64,000 bases of DNA, taken from positions 1 to 64,000 of the forward strand of contig JAPOTI010000115.1 of assembly GCA_026709265.1 (NCBI GenBank), given 5' to 3'. The position numbers were made by a program, and so were the translations under genes. Positions 29,746 to 40,371 of the stretch are shown piece by piece. The notes beneath the pieces were generated by a model, which was given only the letters and a program-made list of their open reading frames with translations, searched no databases and was not told where the DNA came from. Position 1 is the stretch's first letter. Every line of letters starts with the position of its first letter. This DNA comes from Paracoccaceae bacterium (lineage in GTDB: Bacteria; Pseudomonadota; Alphaproteobacteria; Rhodobacterales; Rhodobacteraceae).

Positions 29746-31001
29746 TTGGCCGCAGTACGAGGAGCGTAAGCAATACGCCAGATTGCGCCGGCAAAGTCGT
29801 CCGATACCAGCATGGATCCATCGGGCAGGAAGGCGACATCCATTGGCCGACCGAGATATTCTCCGGTGCGCTCATTGAGCCATCCATCGGCGAAGACTTC
29901 GGCTTTGACCGCATTGCCTTCGTCATCGAGTGACGTGAACATGACTCGTGCACCAACCGGGGTTGTCCGGTTCCAGGACCCGTGTTGCGCCCAGAAAATT
30001 CCACCATGGTATTTTTCCGGGAAGCTGTCATGGCGGTAAAAACTCATACCCAGATCAGCAGCATGTGCCGTCAATTCAAGCTGAGGTTCGACAAACGTCA
30101 TGCCCTCAGGCCGCGGCACATCCTTGTAATCCGGAATTTCCACGCGGGCATTGGTCCAGGGAAAGCCGAAATGTTGGCCTGCCGCCGTCTGGCGGTTGAG
30201 TTCACCTGGCGGAATGTCGTCACCCATGCCATCGACCTGGTTGTCGGTAAACCACAATTCGCCGGTCGCCGGATTGAAATCATGACCGACTGAATTGCGC
30301 ACACCACGCGTGTAGACTTCGCGGCCCGTACCGTCAGTGTTGATCCGAATGATACCGCCAATTCCGATTTCGTCATACATGTCAAGCTTGTCCAATGGCT
30401 GCACATTGAACGGCTGTCCAAGTGAGATGTAAAGCTTTCCGTCAGGGCCCACGCGGCAGACCCGTGCCGAATGGTTGAAGCTCTCTTCCTCTTCGGGAAT
30501 CAGGTCCCCTTGACCGACCACGTAGCCAACAGCCGGATCCGGTCCTTCAAAGAAAAACTCGGCGGCAGGGAAGACCAGCACGCGATTGCGTTCTGCGATA
30601 TAGAGAAACCCGTCGGGTGAAAAGCAGGGGCCGTTGGGAATGTCAAAGGCGATTGACGGGGCGAAATCCTTGACTTCGTCGGCGACCCGGTTGCGATCGC
30701 GATCCACGATGGACCAGACATTTTCTTTTCGTGTGCCGGCGAACACAACGGTCCCTTGCGGTGCGACGGCCATTGAACGCGCATTCGGGACGACTGCATA
30801 CAGGCTGATCTCAAACCCGTCCGGAACATTGAGGCTTGGCAGAATGGCACGCAGTGATTCCGCCACTTCATCATTCTGTTCGATGAAGGTGAAAATGGCA
30901 TCTGTCCGCTGCATGTTGGTCAACTTGTCCATATTGTCCTGAGCCAGCGCCGGGGCTGCAAACAGTGCCGCACCCGCCAATCCTGTTACAATTCTATTCA
31001 T
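29742..31001 (-). CDS. PQQ-dependent sugar dehydrogenase / L-sorbosone dehydrogenase-like, exported
   Basis: Signal MNRIVTGLAGAALFAAPALAQ; LYIAERNRVLVFP, NSVGHDFNPATGELWFTDN, HGSWNRTTPVGARV; start trimmed from 31130. Confidence 0.88.
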   Translation of the reverse strand: MNRIVTGLAGAALFAAPALAQDNMDKLTNMQRTDAIFTFIEQNDEVAESLRAILPSLNVPDGFEISLYAVVPNARSMAVAPQGTVVFAGTRKENVWSIVDRDRNRVADEVKDFAPSIAFDIPNGPCFSPDGFLYIAERNRVLVFPAAEFFFEGPDPAVGYVVGQGDLIPEEEESFNHSARVCRVGPDGKLYISLGQPFNVQPLDKLDMYDEIGIGGIIRINTDGTGREVYTRGVRNSVGHDFNPATGELWFTDNQVDGMGDDIPPGELNRQTAAGQHFGFPWTNARVEIPDYKDVPRPEGMTFVEPQLELTAHAADLGMSFYRHDSFPEKYHGGIFWAQHGSWNRTTPVGARVMFTSLDDEGNAVKAEVFADGWLNERTGEYLGRPMDVAFLPDGSMLVSDDFAGAIWRIAYAPRTAAN

Positions 31002-31168
31002 GTCAATTCTCCTGTCCACAAGACGCCTCTCACTCTGGCGTGAGAGGCGAATATCGATTTGCAACGCAACCGGCAGCAAATCCTTCTCTGTCTTGTTTCT
31101 AATCAGATGATGGCTGAAAGTAAAATTCACGACGCCGTTCAGGTCCCGGGCTTTCCATCGTCGATATG

Positions 31169-32623
31169 TCAGACAGGTTTTGGGATGTCTGATCTTTGCT
31201 GCGTGGTATCTGCGGTCGACGTGATCTCGGATGCCAGTTCGCGCACAATGTCATACACCGACATGACATCACTTTCCGCACATGAAAAGGTGCCCGCAGT
31301 CATGCGGATGACCGGGCGACCCTTGAATTGAGATGGCGTCAGATAGATCCGTCCGTCGTCATTGATATTGTTGAGCAGTCGTGTTGTCAGGGAATCAGCA
31401 TCACCGCCTTTTGGGGCGTAGCGAAAAGTAAACAAGGCCAGTGGACAGGAAGTGACGATTTCGAATTCCGGATCGGCAATCAACTTGTTTTCAAGCGCTT
31501 TGACCCAGTTGACATGGTTGCGGATCATCCCTTGCAATCCGCTCACGCCATAGACGCGAAACACGAACCACAATTTGAGCGCCCGAAAGCGACGGCCAAG
31601 AGGAATAGTCAGGTCCTGAAAATCCGTCATACCGTTCTGATTGCCGGATTGAAGATATTCCGGCCGCAGGCTGAGCGTCCTGGATTGAAGTTCCGGTTCC
31701 GTGAGAAGCTGTACGGAACAGTCAAACTGCGCACCGAGCCATTTTGTCGGGTTGATCACAATTGAATCTGCGGATTCTGCACCTTTCCAAAGATAACGGA
31801 ATTCCGGACAGATCATTGCGGCCCCGGCCCAGGCAGCATCAACATGACAATAGAGTCCAAACTCTTTCGCCACGGCAATGGTGTCAGCGATCCGGTCGAA
31901 AGCACCATTGGCAGTGCCGCCGGCACAGAGGACAAGGCCTGCGGGACGCATGCCAGCTGCCAGATCCTGCTCAATGGCCTGACGCAGGCGACGCGGGCAC
32001 ATCGCCAATTGACTGTCGGTTGCCACTTGGACCAGATTCGCGTCTCCGATACCGGAAATCCGTGCTGCCTTGATGATCGAAGAGTGATTTTCCGGCGAGG
32101 CGTAGATGCGAATGACGTCTTGACCGGTGAGCCCATGAGACAGCCCCTGCCAGTCAAGACTGCGCTCACGCATCGTCAATATGGCGCATAAGGTCGCCGT
32201 TGTGGCGCTATCCTGAATGGTTCCGGTGAATCTGTCCGGCAATCCGACGGCTCCGCGCAACCATTCAACCATGCGCTGTTCCAGTTCAGTTGCGGCCGGG
32301 GATGTCTGCCAAAGCATACAGTTACAGGCCATCGTGTTGATGATCTGTTCAGCGAGAATGGAAGCCGGTGCAGCATTGGCAGGAAAGTAGGCAAAGAAAC
32401 GCGGATGCTGCCAATGGGTCATGGCGTCTGGAATGAGTTTCTCAAAGTCGGCAAAGACAATATCGACAGGCGTGGGGTTGGTCGGTGCATGTGCCGGAAT
32501 CTCGCGCAGGATATCTCCTGGTGCCGTCTGGGCCCTGACTGGTCGCGCGCGTAATGTATCATGATATTGCGCGGCCCAGCGACCTATTCTGAGAGACCAT
32601 TCTGAGAGATCGGAATAACGCAT
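31169..32623 (-). CDS. Group II PLP-dependent amino-acid decarboxylase
   Basis: CHVDAAWAGAAMICPEFRYLWKGAESADSIVINPTKWLGAQFDCS (PLP Lys motif). Confidence 0.92.
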   Translation of the reverse strand: MRYSDLSEWSLRIGRWAAQYHDTLRARPVRAQTAPGDILREIPAHAPTNPTPVDIVFADFEKLIPDAMTHWQHPRFFAYFPANAAPASILAEQIINTMACNCMLWQTSPAATELEQRMVEWLRGAVGLPDRFTGTIQDSATTATLCAILTMRERSLDWQGLSHGLTGQDVIRIYASPENHSSIIKAARISGIGDANLVQVATDSQLAMCPRRLRQAIEQDLAAGMRPAGLVLCAGGTANGAFDRIADTIAVAKEFGLYCHVDAAWAGAAMICPEFRYLWKGAESADSIVINPTKWLGAQFDCSVQLLTEPELQSRTLSLRPEYLQSGNQNGMTDFQDLTIPLGRRFRALKLWFVFRVYGVSGLQGMIRNHVNWVKALENKLIADPEFEIVTSCPLALFTFRYAPKGGDADSLTTRLLNNINDDGRIYLTPSQFKGRPVIRMTAGTFSCAESDVMSVYDIVRELASEITSTADTTQQRSDIPKPV

Positions 32624-32802
32624 ATCAAATCCTTGCCATCAAGACATCTTCAAGAAAGCCGATCTGCTGCCACCGTGACGACATGTCAATCCGACTGTTG
32701 AGGGAGAGGTGACTCGCCGCTCTCAATTGCCGTGAACATGGGGATTGGACCAGCATTGACTCACCCGCGAAGGATGGTCTTTTGCACCTGTTTTCTGGAC
32801 TG

Positions 32803-32831
32803 TTGCCAAATTGGTAAAAGGAATCTATAGA
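32803..32831 (+). promoter_or_regulatory. Sigma70-like promoter upstream of cysS
   Basis: TTGCCA - 17 nt - TATAGA. Confidence 0.5.
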
Positions 32832-32968
32832 ACGCATATGACAACGGTATGCACAATAATTAGGATTTGCATTATCGGCTGATATCCTCAGCCGGGCCGT
32901 TCGATTCTTTAACATTGAGAGATGCGATCCCGGCTCAGGCGGTGACGGCTGTTATGGGAGGCGGATGT

Positions 32969-34387
32969 GTGACGGATCTGACTTTTTACGATACGCGCCG
33001 GCGTGCACGCGTGGCCTTTGAGCCGATAGATCCACGAAATGTCCGCCTCTATGCCTGCGGTCCGACCGTTTACGACCGTGCGCATATCGGCAATGCGCGA
33101 CCAGCGGTGGTTTTTGACGTGCTGTTTCGTCTTCTCCGGCATCGTTTCGGGGGCGATTGCGTCACATATGTCCGTAACATTACGGACATCGATGACAAGA
33201 TCAACACGCGGGCCGCCGAGATGCGGAGTCGAGGTGACAAGCGTGCCCTCGTTGAAATCATCCGATCGATCACGGCTCAAACAACCAGTTGGTACCACGA
33301 GGACATGGCCGCGCTTGGTGTCCTCCGACCGAGTCATGAACCGCGCGCCACAGAGTTTATCCCCGAAATGATCGCGATGATTGGCGATCTCATTCGTGGT
33401 GGACATGGTTACGAAGCCGAAGGTCATGTGCTTTTTTCAGTCAAGAGCTGGAGCGGATATGGCAGTCTCGCCCATCGTTCGCTTGAAGATATGATTGCCG
33501 GCGCCCGTGTTGAGCAGGCACCTTACAAGCGTGATGCCATGGATTTTGTCTTGTGGAAACCGTCTTCGGAAGATTTGCCCGGATGGGATTCACCGTGGGG
33601 GCGGGGACGTCCCGGTTGGCATATTGAATGCTCGGCCATGAGTCATAAACTCCTTGGGGAGAGTTTCGATATCCATGCCGGCGGAATCGATCTGGCTTTT
33701 CCACATCACGAAAACGAGGCGGCACAGAGTCTGTGTGCCAACAAGGGAAGTGAATTTGCCCGCCTGTGGATGCATAACGGATTCGTTCAGGTTGAAGGCC
33801 GGAAAATGGCCAAGAGCCTGGGAAATTTCATCACGGTCAAGGATTTGCGTGATCAGGGCATCGATGGAGATGTCATTCGTCTCACCCTGCTGTCCACACA
33901 TTATCGACAACCGCTCGATTGGACTCAGAGAAAGCTGGATGAAATGCACAACGTCCTCCGCCGATGGAGAAAATTGTCGGCAGCCGTCGATTCCGGGCTG
34001 CAACCGCCGCGAGATTCCGTGATTACGGCCCTCGCTGAAGATTTGAACACACCGGAGGCAATCAGCGAAATCCATTCTCTCGTCGCCGCAGGTGACGCCG
34101 AAGGAGTGAAATCATCAGCAGCATTTCTGGGCCTATCAATGGCCACCGCAAGTCATCGACTGATGGACGCGAGCCGGGGGGTCATTGAGAAAATGATTGC
34201 GCAACGAACAATGGCACGGCGGATGAAAGACTTCGCCGCTGCAGATTTGATTCGCAACCATTTGCACGCAGCGGGCATTGATATCAGCGATGAGCCCAAT
34301 GGAACCCAATGGGACGTCAGTGACCGATTTGATCCGGCAAAACTGGAGTTGGATCCACCCGTGAAAACGCATGAGTGGGAAGAATGA
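32969..34387 (+). CDS. cysS: Cysteinyl-tRNA synthetase
   Basis: [57 protein letters not shown] start with upstream GGGAGG. Confidence 0.96.
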   Translation: MTDLTFYDTRRRARVAFEPIDPRNVRLYACGPTVYDRAHIGNARPAVVFDVLFRLLRHRFGGDCVTYVRNITDIDDKINTRAAEMRSRGDKRALVEIIRSITAQTTSWYHEDMAALGVLRPSHEPRATEFIPEMIAMIGDLIRGGHGYEAEGHVLFSVKSWSGYGSLAHRSLEDMIAGARVEQAPYKRDAMDFVLWKPSSEDLPGWDSPWGRGRPGWHIECSAMSHKLLGESFDIHAGGIDLAFPHHENEAAQSLCANKGSEFARLWMHNGFVQVEGRKMAKSLGNFITVKDLRDQGIDGDVIRLTLLSTHYRQPLDWTQRKLDEMHNVLRRWRKLSAAVDSGLQPPRDSVITALAEDLNTPEAISEIHSLVAAGDAEGVKSSAAFLGLSMATASHRLMDASRGVIEKMIAQRTMARRMKDFAAADLIRNHLHAAGIDISDEPNGTQWDVSDRFDPAKLELDPPVKTHEWEE

Positions 34388-36006
34388 GAAAACCACGTCT
34401 GGTCATCTATGACACGACATTGCGTGATGGCCAGCAGACCCATGGCGTCCAGTTTTCACTGGACGACAAGCGAAGAATCGCCGCGGCGCTGGACGCGCTT
34501 GGAATAGATTATGTGGAGGCCGGTTGGCCGGGTGCCAATCCGACCGACAGTGCGTTTTTTGCTGATCCACCTGTCATGCGCCGGTCAAAGGTGACCGCGT
34601 TCGGAATGACCAAACGCACGGGTCGCTCGGCGGCCAATGATGATCTGTTGGCACAATTGATGAATTCCGGTGCGACATCGATCTGTCTCGTTGGCAAGAC
34701 GAGTGAGTTTCATGTGGAGAGCGTACTCGGTATTTCCCGCGCTGAAAATCTTGAGAATATAGCGCAGTCGATTGGACATCTTGCCAAGCATCAATGCGAG
34801 GCGATTTTTGATGCCGAGCATTTCTTCGACGGATTTAAATTGAATCGTGCTTACGCACTCGATTGTCTTCGGGCGGCATTGGAAAATGGCGCAGGTTGGA
34901 TTGTGCTGTGTGACACCAATGGCGGAAGCCTTCCAGCCGAAATCGGCGCGATCACTGAACAGGTCATTCAAGCCGGCATTCCTGGTGACCAACTTGGAAT
35001 TCACACGCATAATGATACCGGCACCGCCGTGGCAGGTGCCTTGGCAGCTGTTGATGCCGGTGCCCGGCAAATTCAGGGCACATTGAATGGGCTTGGCGAA
35101 CGCTGTGGCAATGCTGATCTGGTGTCTTTGTTACCAACATTGACCCTGAAAGAGCCCTATAAATCACGATTTTCGATAGGAACAAAGACATCAGAACTTG
35201 CCCAACTGACGCAGATTTCCCGACTTGTTGATGACATATTGAATCGCGTACCGGAAAAGTCAGCACCATATGTGGGTGCGTCGGCCTTCGTCCACAAGGC
35301 GGGGCTTCATGCATCTGGTGTCGTGCGTAATCCAACCAGCTATGAACATGTCAATCCCAACGACGTTGGGAATCGACGCTTTATCCCGATGTCGAACCAA
35401 GCGGGACGGTCAAACCTCGTGGCCCGCCTTCATGAAGCTGGCATTGACGTTGATCCAGATGACGAACGTATCGGTGACATGCTGGCCGAAGTGAAACGGC
35501 GGGAAGATGTCGGATACAGCTACGACAATGCGCAGGCTTCGTTTGAACTGCTTGCGAGAAAAATGCTTGGCCTGCTACCGGATTTCTTTGCGATTGAGGA
35601 ATTTTCAGTGTCGGTCAGGCATGCACATGACGGTGATATGGTGCGGACCACCTCACATTCAGAGGTTCTTCTGAATATCGCGGGAGACAGACGCCGCTCG
35701 TCGGGCCATTCGGGCACCCATGGCGGTGAGGATCATGGGCCGTTTCACGCACTCGCGGCGGCAATCAAGAGAGATCTGGGCATGTACCAGCCTTTCGTCG
35801 ATGATATGGGATTGGTTGATTACAAGGTCCGTATCACCAATAGCGGCACCGCAGCGGTCACGCGTGTGATCATTGACAGTGAAGACAAACTGGGGCGCCG
35901 ATGGTCCACGATCGGTGTGTCTGCCAATATCATCAATGCATCCTTCGAGGCGCTGGTCGACTCCATCAGGTGGAAACTTGTCAGAGACCAAGCACCAGCA
36001 CCATGA
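34384..36006 (+). CDS. cimA: (R)-citramalate synthase
   Basis: [43 protein letters not shown]; citramalate-synthase-like length and C-terminal domain. Confidence 0.93.
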   Translation: MRKPRLVIYDTTLRDGQQTHGVQFSLDDKRRIAAALDALGIDYVEAGWPGANPTDSAFFADPPVMRRSKVTAFGMTKRTGRSAANDDLLAQLMNSGATSICLVGKTSEFHVESVLGISRAENLENIAQSIGHLAKHQCEAIFDAEHFFDGFKLNRAYALDCLRAALENGAGWIVLCDTNGGSLPAEIGAITEQVIQAGIPGDQLGIHTHNDTGTAVAGALAAVDAGARQIQGTLNGLGERCGNADLVSLLPTLTLKEPYKSRFSIGTKTSELAQLTQISRLVDDILNRVPEKSAPYVGASAFVHKAGLHASGVVRNPTSYEHVNPNDVGNRRFIPMSNQAGRSNLVARLHEAGIDVDPDDERIGDMLAEVKRREDVGYSYDNAQASFELLARKMLGLLPDFFAIEEFSVSVRHAHDGDMVRTTSHSEVLLNIAGDRRRSSGHSGTHGGEDHGPFHALAAAIKRDLGMYQPFVDDMGLVDYKVRITNSGTAAVTRVIIDSEDKLGRRWSTIGVSANIINASFEALVDSIRWKLVRDQAPAP

Positions 36007-36778
36007 TTGTGCTGCGATTCAGGGGTTTGTCGAATCCGGCGATCCTGATCGATCTGTCGTTGCAAAGATCGCGCCGCGAGAGAAGCGATGCCTGCTGCTG
36101 TCTCTCTATGCTTTCAATCTGGAAGCCGCACGAATCACATGGAAAGCACCGGATCCGGCAACGGCGGCAATCCGTTTTCAATGGTGGCATGATATCGTGG
36201 ACAAGGCCGGTTCAGGTGACGATATTCCATGTCACCATGTTGCGGAGGGTCTGGCCCGGTTGATTGGTCAATGCCGATTGCCCACAGCGCCATTTCATCG
36301 ACTTCTCGATGCTTATCAATCCACGGCGAGCCTGCCGGATGGCCATGATGAACGGCAACGATTTGAGCAATATATCGATTCGACAGCAGGTGAAGTGATG
36401 TGGCTGGCCGCGCAGATCCTGGATAGGCCATTGGCATGTGAGGAAACGGTGCGTGACTTGGCATGGGGTTGCGGCGTGGCGTCATATTTGCGCGCCGTGG
36501 CGACATTGAAGGCTCGAGGACGTTTAGACTTTCTGACCGATATGACGACCCAGCACTGGGCGGTCACCGCTGCTACCGCACGAATTGACAGGGCGCGGTC
36601 TCATCGGGATGAGCTCCCGGCGTCGATTTTTCCAGCATTGCTGACGGGATGGAGAGCGAATTCAACGCTCCGGCGGGCGCGGGTGAATATCGCCCGGGTG
36701 GATGCCGGAGGATTGGATGAGTCCGAGTTTGTGCGCCGTGTGCGTCTCGCTATATGTGGCTTGACAGGGAGATGGTGA
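35978..36778 (+). CDS. Squalene/phytoene synthase family protein (start uncertain; listed ORF begins 35873 inside cimA)
   Basis: LLLSLYAFNLEAARITW, IRFQWWHDIVD, YIDSTAGEVMWLAAQIL, WGCGVASYLRAVATL. Confidence 0.82.
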   Translation: MSETKHQHHDCAAIQGFVESGDPDRSVVAKIAPREKRCLLLSLYAFNLEAARITWKAPDPATAAIRFQWWHDIVDKAGSGDDIPCHHVAEGLARLIGQCRLPTAPFHRLLDAYQSTASLPDGHDERQRFEQYIDSTAGEVMWLAAQILDRPLACEETVRDLAWGCGVASYLRAVATLKARGRLDFLTDMTTQHWAVTAATARIDRARSHRDELPASIFPALLTGWRANSTLRRARVNIARVDAGGLDESEFVRRVRLAICGLTGRW

Positions 36779-36872
36779 CAGCCGCGATTGGAAAACGGAG
36801 GCGGAATACCGCTTCATTCTCAATACCGGGTTGCAAGCATCGGTTGACGGAAGCCCATGACCCTCTCCAAAC

Positions 36873-38093
36873 CTATGCCAGCTTTCCTGATGATGATTGT
36901 CTGTTGAATGCCAGCCAGATCAACGCAATGCCGGCAAGCAGGAGAAAGGGCAACATCGCCCAGTTGACGGCGACCCACCCCTCAGCTGCGGTGCCACCGG
37001 TACAATTCATCAGTGTCCCCGAAGCCAGTGATGCGATGGTGACACATCCGAATACCAACAGGTCATTCAACCCCTGAACCTTGCCACGTTCTTCGGGGCG
37101 ATGCGCTTCAACAAGCATCGCCGTGGCACCAATAAATCCAAAGTTCCAACCCAAACCGAGTAATATCAGCGCCGCAAAAAAGTTTGTTAACGCGACACCC
37201 GCCAATCCGATGATGCCGGCACAGGCCAGCAACATGAGACCGGCAGCGACAATTCGCTGTGATCCAAAGCGGGAAATCAGATGGCCTGTGAAGAACGAAG
37301 GTGCGAACATGGCCAGGACGTGCGACGAGACAATGTCAGCCGCGCGATCCGTGCCAAATCCACAACCAACGACGGCCAGCGGAGTTGATGTCATCACGAG
37401 ATTCATCAACGAATAAGAGACCATTGCACAAACGATGGCCACGGCAATTTTCGGTGTTCGAAGGATTTCACCATAGCTGCGGATGTGCTGGTGATGGGAA
37501 TCCTTGATTTTTGGACGGGGAATGTCAAGAAACATATAAGCGAAGCTGCCCACAAGATTGACGATAATGACCGCAATATAGGTTCCGGCAAATGGCACCA
37601 CCATTGCATCGGCCGTTACTTTCACCAGTTGCGGCCCGACCAGAGCTGCCACCAATCCGCCCGCCATGACATAAGATATGGCGCGCGGGCGAAAGCTTTC
37701 GGACGCCGTGTCCGCTGCCGCAAAGCGGACGAATCCATGTGCGGACATGTAGATCCCGGTGAAGTAGGAAGACACCAGGAACAGGATGAAGGAGTCGATC
37801 ATCAGCGCATAGCTGCCAGTTATACCACCGAGTCCACCCCCGAGTGACCCGATCAGGAATCCTGTGCGTCGGCCAAATCGCTGCATCGTCTGACTCATCC
37901 ATGTCGCCGATGTCATGGAACCGAAAACCAGCAGGGATATCGGCAATGTGGCCAGGCAGACATGAGGCGTCATTGATTGACCGGCAAGACCGGCAATGGT
38001 AAAGATCATCGGTAATTGTGCGCCAATCGTCATTTGTGCCACGATCAATGCGGTCACGTTGCGAAATTGGCGTGAATTTGTCGTGTCTGCCAT
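36873..38093 (-). CDS. Major facilitator superfamily transporter
   Basis: Twelve-TM-like hydrophobic profile, RFGRRTGFLIGS loop; start trimmed from 38321. Confidence 0.88.
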   Translation of the reverse strand: MADTTNSRQFRNVTALIVAQMTIGAQLPMIFTIAGLAGQSMTPHVCLATLPISLLVFGSMTSATWMSQTMQRFGRRTGFLIGSLGGGLGGITGSYALMIDSFILFLVSSYFTGIYMSAHGFVRFAAADTASESFRPRAISYVMAGGLVAALVGPQLVKVTADAMVVPFAGTYIAVIIVNLVGSFAYMFLDIPRPKIKDSHHQHIRSYGEILRTPKIAVAIVCAMVSYSLMNLVMTSTPLAVVGCGFGTDRAADIVSSHVLAMFAPSFFTGHLISRFGSQRIVAAGLMLLACAGIIGLAGVALTNFFAALILLGLGWNFGFIGATAMLVEAHRPEERGKVQGLNDLLVFGCVTIASLASGTLMNCTGGTAAEGWVAVNWAMLPFLLLAGIALIWLAFNRQSSSGKLA

Positions 38094-38427
38094 CCCGACT
38101 TTCGTATCCTCGTCAGGCTGTGACGGCAAGGGATGCAGGAACCGCCGATGTTTGAACGACAGCGTGTCCCACGGCATGTTGCGCCAGTCTGTACGAGGAA
38201 ATCTGACGCATGGGCATTTGACCGACCGGAATGATACTGATTCTCCAAAGTGATGACCGATCGATTGACCAGTTCCTGCAATTGACACAATGTGAGACGC
38301 ACCGTGCCGCTGACAGGTCAAGAGTTCCGGGAATCGGTATGGGAGAAGTCGGTTGGACAGGTGCGGCTTCTGCCTGATTGTTGATACGATTGGTCAAGAG
38401 CCGCTACCAGCATTGAATGTGGAAAAT

Positions 38428-39054
38428 ATGCAAATAGCCATCGAATCAAAATCGGATCTCAAACGTGGCATTGACTCGCTGGCGCAAAGAGAGCCACGTT
38501 TTGCCGATGTGGCCGAATTGGTGGGGCCGTTGCCCTTGCGTCGGCGGACCGAGGGATTCGAGTCGCTGCTCGGGATGATCGTGAGTCAGCAGGTTTCAGT
38601 GGCCGCAGCTGATTCCATATGGAAGAGGCTGAAAGCAGCCGGATTGACGGAACCGGAGTCTCTCGGTTGCTGCACCGATGAGGCATTGCGTGCCTGTGGC
38701 CTGTCGCGGCAGAAAGCGCGGTATGCCCGTGCTCTGGCCGCCGCAGATATTGATTTTGTGGCCCTTGGTCAACTGGATGACACCGGATTGGTCAAGCGGC
38801 TCACTCAAGTTGCGGGTGTGGGGCGCTGGACGGCGGAGATTTATGGTATGTTTTCTCTCGGGCGGCCCGATATGATCGCTGCCGGTGATTTGGCATTGCG
38901 CGAGAGTGCACGGATTCTCTTTAAACTTTCAGAACGGCCAACGGATCAGGTTTTGCGCCGGATGGCGGAGCCATGGTCTCCATGGCGAGCCGTCGCGGCG
39001 CAGCTTCTCTGGTCCTACTACAGGGTTATGAAGAATCGAGAGGGAGTTCGTTGA
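38428..39054 (+). CDS. DNA-3-methyladenine glycosylase II (AlkA-like, HhH-GPD)
   Basis: LLGMIVSQQVSVAAADSIWKRL; GVGRWTAEIYGMFSLGRPDMIAAGDLAL. Confidence 0.9.
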   Translation: MQIAIESKSDLKRGIDSLAQREPRFADVAELVGPLPLRRRTEGFESLLGMIVSQQVSVAAADSIWKRLKAAGLTEPESLGCCTDEALRACGLSRQKARYARALAAADIDFVALGQLDDTGLVKRLTQVAGVGRWTAEIYGMFSLGRPDMIAAGDLALRESARILFKLSERPTDQVLRRMAEPWSPWRAVAAQLLWSYYRVMKNREGVR

Positions 39055-39056
39055 CC

Positions 39057-39707
39057 ATGGAAATGACAATATTGCGGCAGAGCGCAATGTCGGGTGAGTC
39101 GCATTCCGTGATCTTCCTGCTTCATGGATATGGGGCAAATGCCGATGATCTCATGGGATTGGCGCGTCCCCTGGCCACCCCGTTCCCCGACTGTGAATTT
39201 GTGGCCCCGAATGCACCTGAATCTTGTCCCGGACTCCCGAATGGGCGGAGATGGTTTCCCATTCCCTGGATGGATGGTGCAGACGAAGAGACAGTGGAAT
39301 CGTCGTTGCAGGCGTCGACAGAGATTCTTGCGCAAATGGTCGAGAGCGAATTGCAGCGATTGAATCTCCGTGAAGAGTCGGCAATTCTCTTCGGCTTCTC
39401 ACAGGGAACAATGATTGCCTTGCATTACGCCGTGCGTCATGTGCGCTGTTTTGCGGGAGTGATTGGCTTCTCAGGGCGACTGCTGGCGCCTGAGCGTCTG
39501 CACAGTGAGACTGTTTCGCGCCCACCGGTGCTTCTCGTGCATGGTGACGCCGATCCGGTGGTGCCATTTGCTTGCCTGCGGGAGGCAGGGGCGGCCCTGG
39601 AGACGGCAGAATTTTCAGTCAGAACGCATGTATCGCCCGGTACAGCCCATTCAATTGCACCGGATGGACTGGAGCAAGCGGTTTTATTTGCACGCACGCT
39701 TCTGTAA
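39057..39707 (+). CDS. Phospholipase/carboxylesterase family alpha/beta hydrolase
   Basis: FLLHGYGANADDLMGLA; LFGFSQGTMIALH; HGDADPVVPF. Confidence 0.9.
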   Translation: MEMTILRQSAMSGESHSVIFLLHGYGANADDLMGLARPLATPFPDCEFVAPNAPESCPGLPNGRRWFPIPWMDGADEETVESSLQASTEILAQMVESELQRLNLREESAILFGFSQGTMIALHYAVRHVRCFAGVIGFSGRLLAPERLHSETVSRPPVLLVHGDADPVVPFACLREAGAALETAEFSVRTHVSPGTAHSIAPDGLEQAVLFARTLL

Positions 39708-39760
39708 CAGCGGGGCTGAATTGCGCAAAAGACTGACGGAACTGTTTCGAGATAGGAAAT

Positions 39761-40342
39761 TTGATGCCCGGTGCCGATGACATTCTGTCCTTTTGGTTTG
39801 AAACCCTGACAAGCCAGCAGAGATTTATGGCGCGTGAGGATGTTGACTCGGCCATTACTGCGCGTTTCCATGATTTGTGGTGCTGTGCAGCCGGTGGTGG
39901 AAAGTCAGATTGGGAACAGGAAGGTTTGTCGTCGCTGGCCTTGGTCATCGTGCTTGATCAGTTTCCACGTAATATGTTTCGCGGTTCTGCTCAGTCTTTC
40001 CACAGTGACGCCCTTTCATTGCGAATCGCAGGCCAGATGATCGCTGCCGGTTTTGATCTTCAACTTGACGAAGAACAACGGCTGTTTGTTTATATGCCGT
40101 TCATGCATTCAGAGCGGCTGGCTGATCAGGACCAGGCTGTAGGCTACATTGAAGAGAGGATGAAAGAAACAGGCGCATTGAACCTGATTCATGCGCGCGC
40201 CCACCGGCGCATCATCCGCAAGTTTCAGCGTTTTCCTTACCGCAATGACGCACTTGCGCGTCCATCCACACCGGATGAAGAGAAATGGCTGGAAAATGTC
40301 GGTTATGCCAGTCTGGTCAGGACTCTTCAGGCCGAAGGTTAA
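39761..40342 (+). CDS. DUF924 family protein
   Basis: ILSFWFE, VIVLDQFPRNMFRGSAQSFHSDALSL, YMPFMHSE. Confidence 0.9.
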   Translation: MMPGADDILSFWFETLTSQQRFMAREDVDSAITARFHDLWCCAAGGGKSDWEQEGLSSLALVIVLDQFPRNMFRGSAQSFHSDALSLRIAGQMIAAGFDLQLDEEQRLFVYMPFMHSERLADQDQAVGYIEERMKETGALNLIHARAHRRIIRKFQRFPYRNDALARPSTPDEEKWLENVGYASLVRTLQAEG

Positions 40343-40371
40343 GAATTCGAGCGACAATCGGGAGAGAGTAA

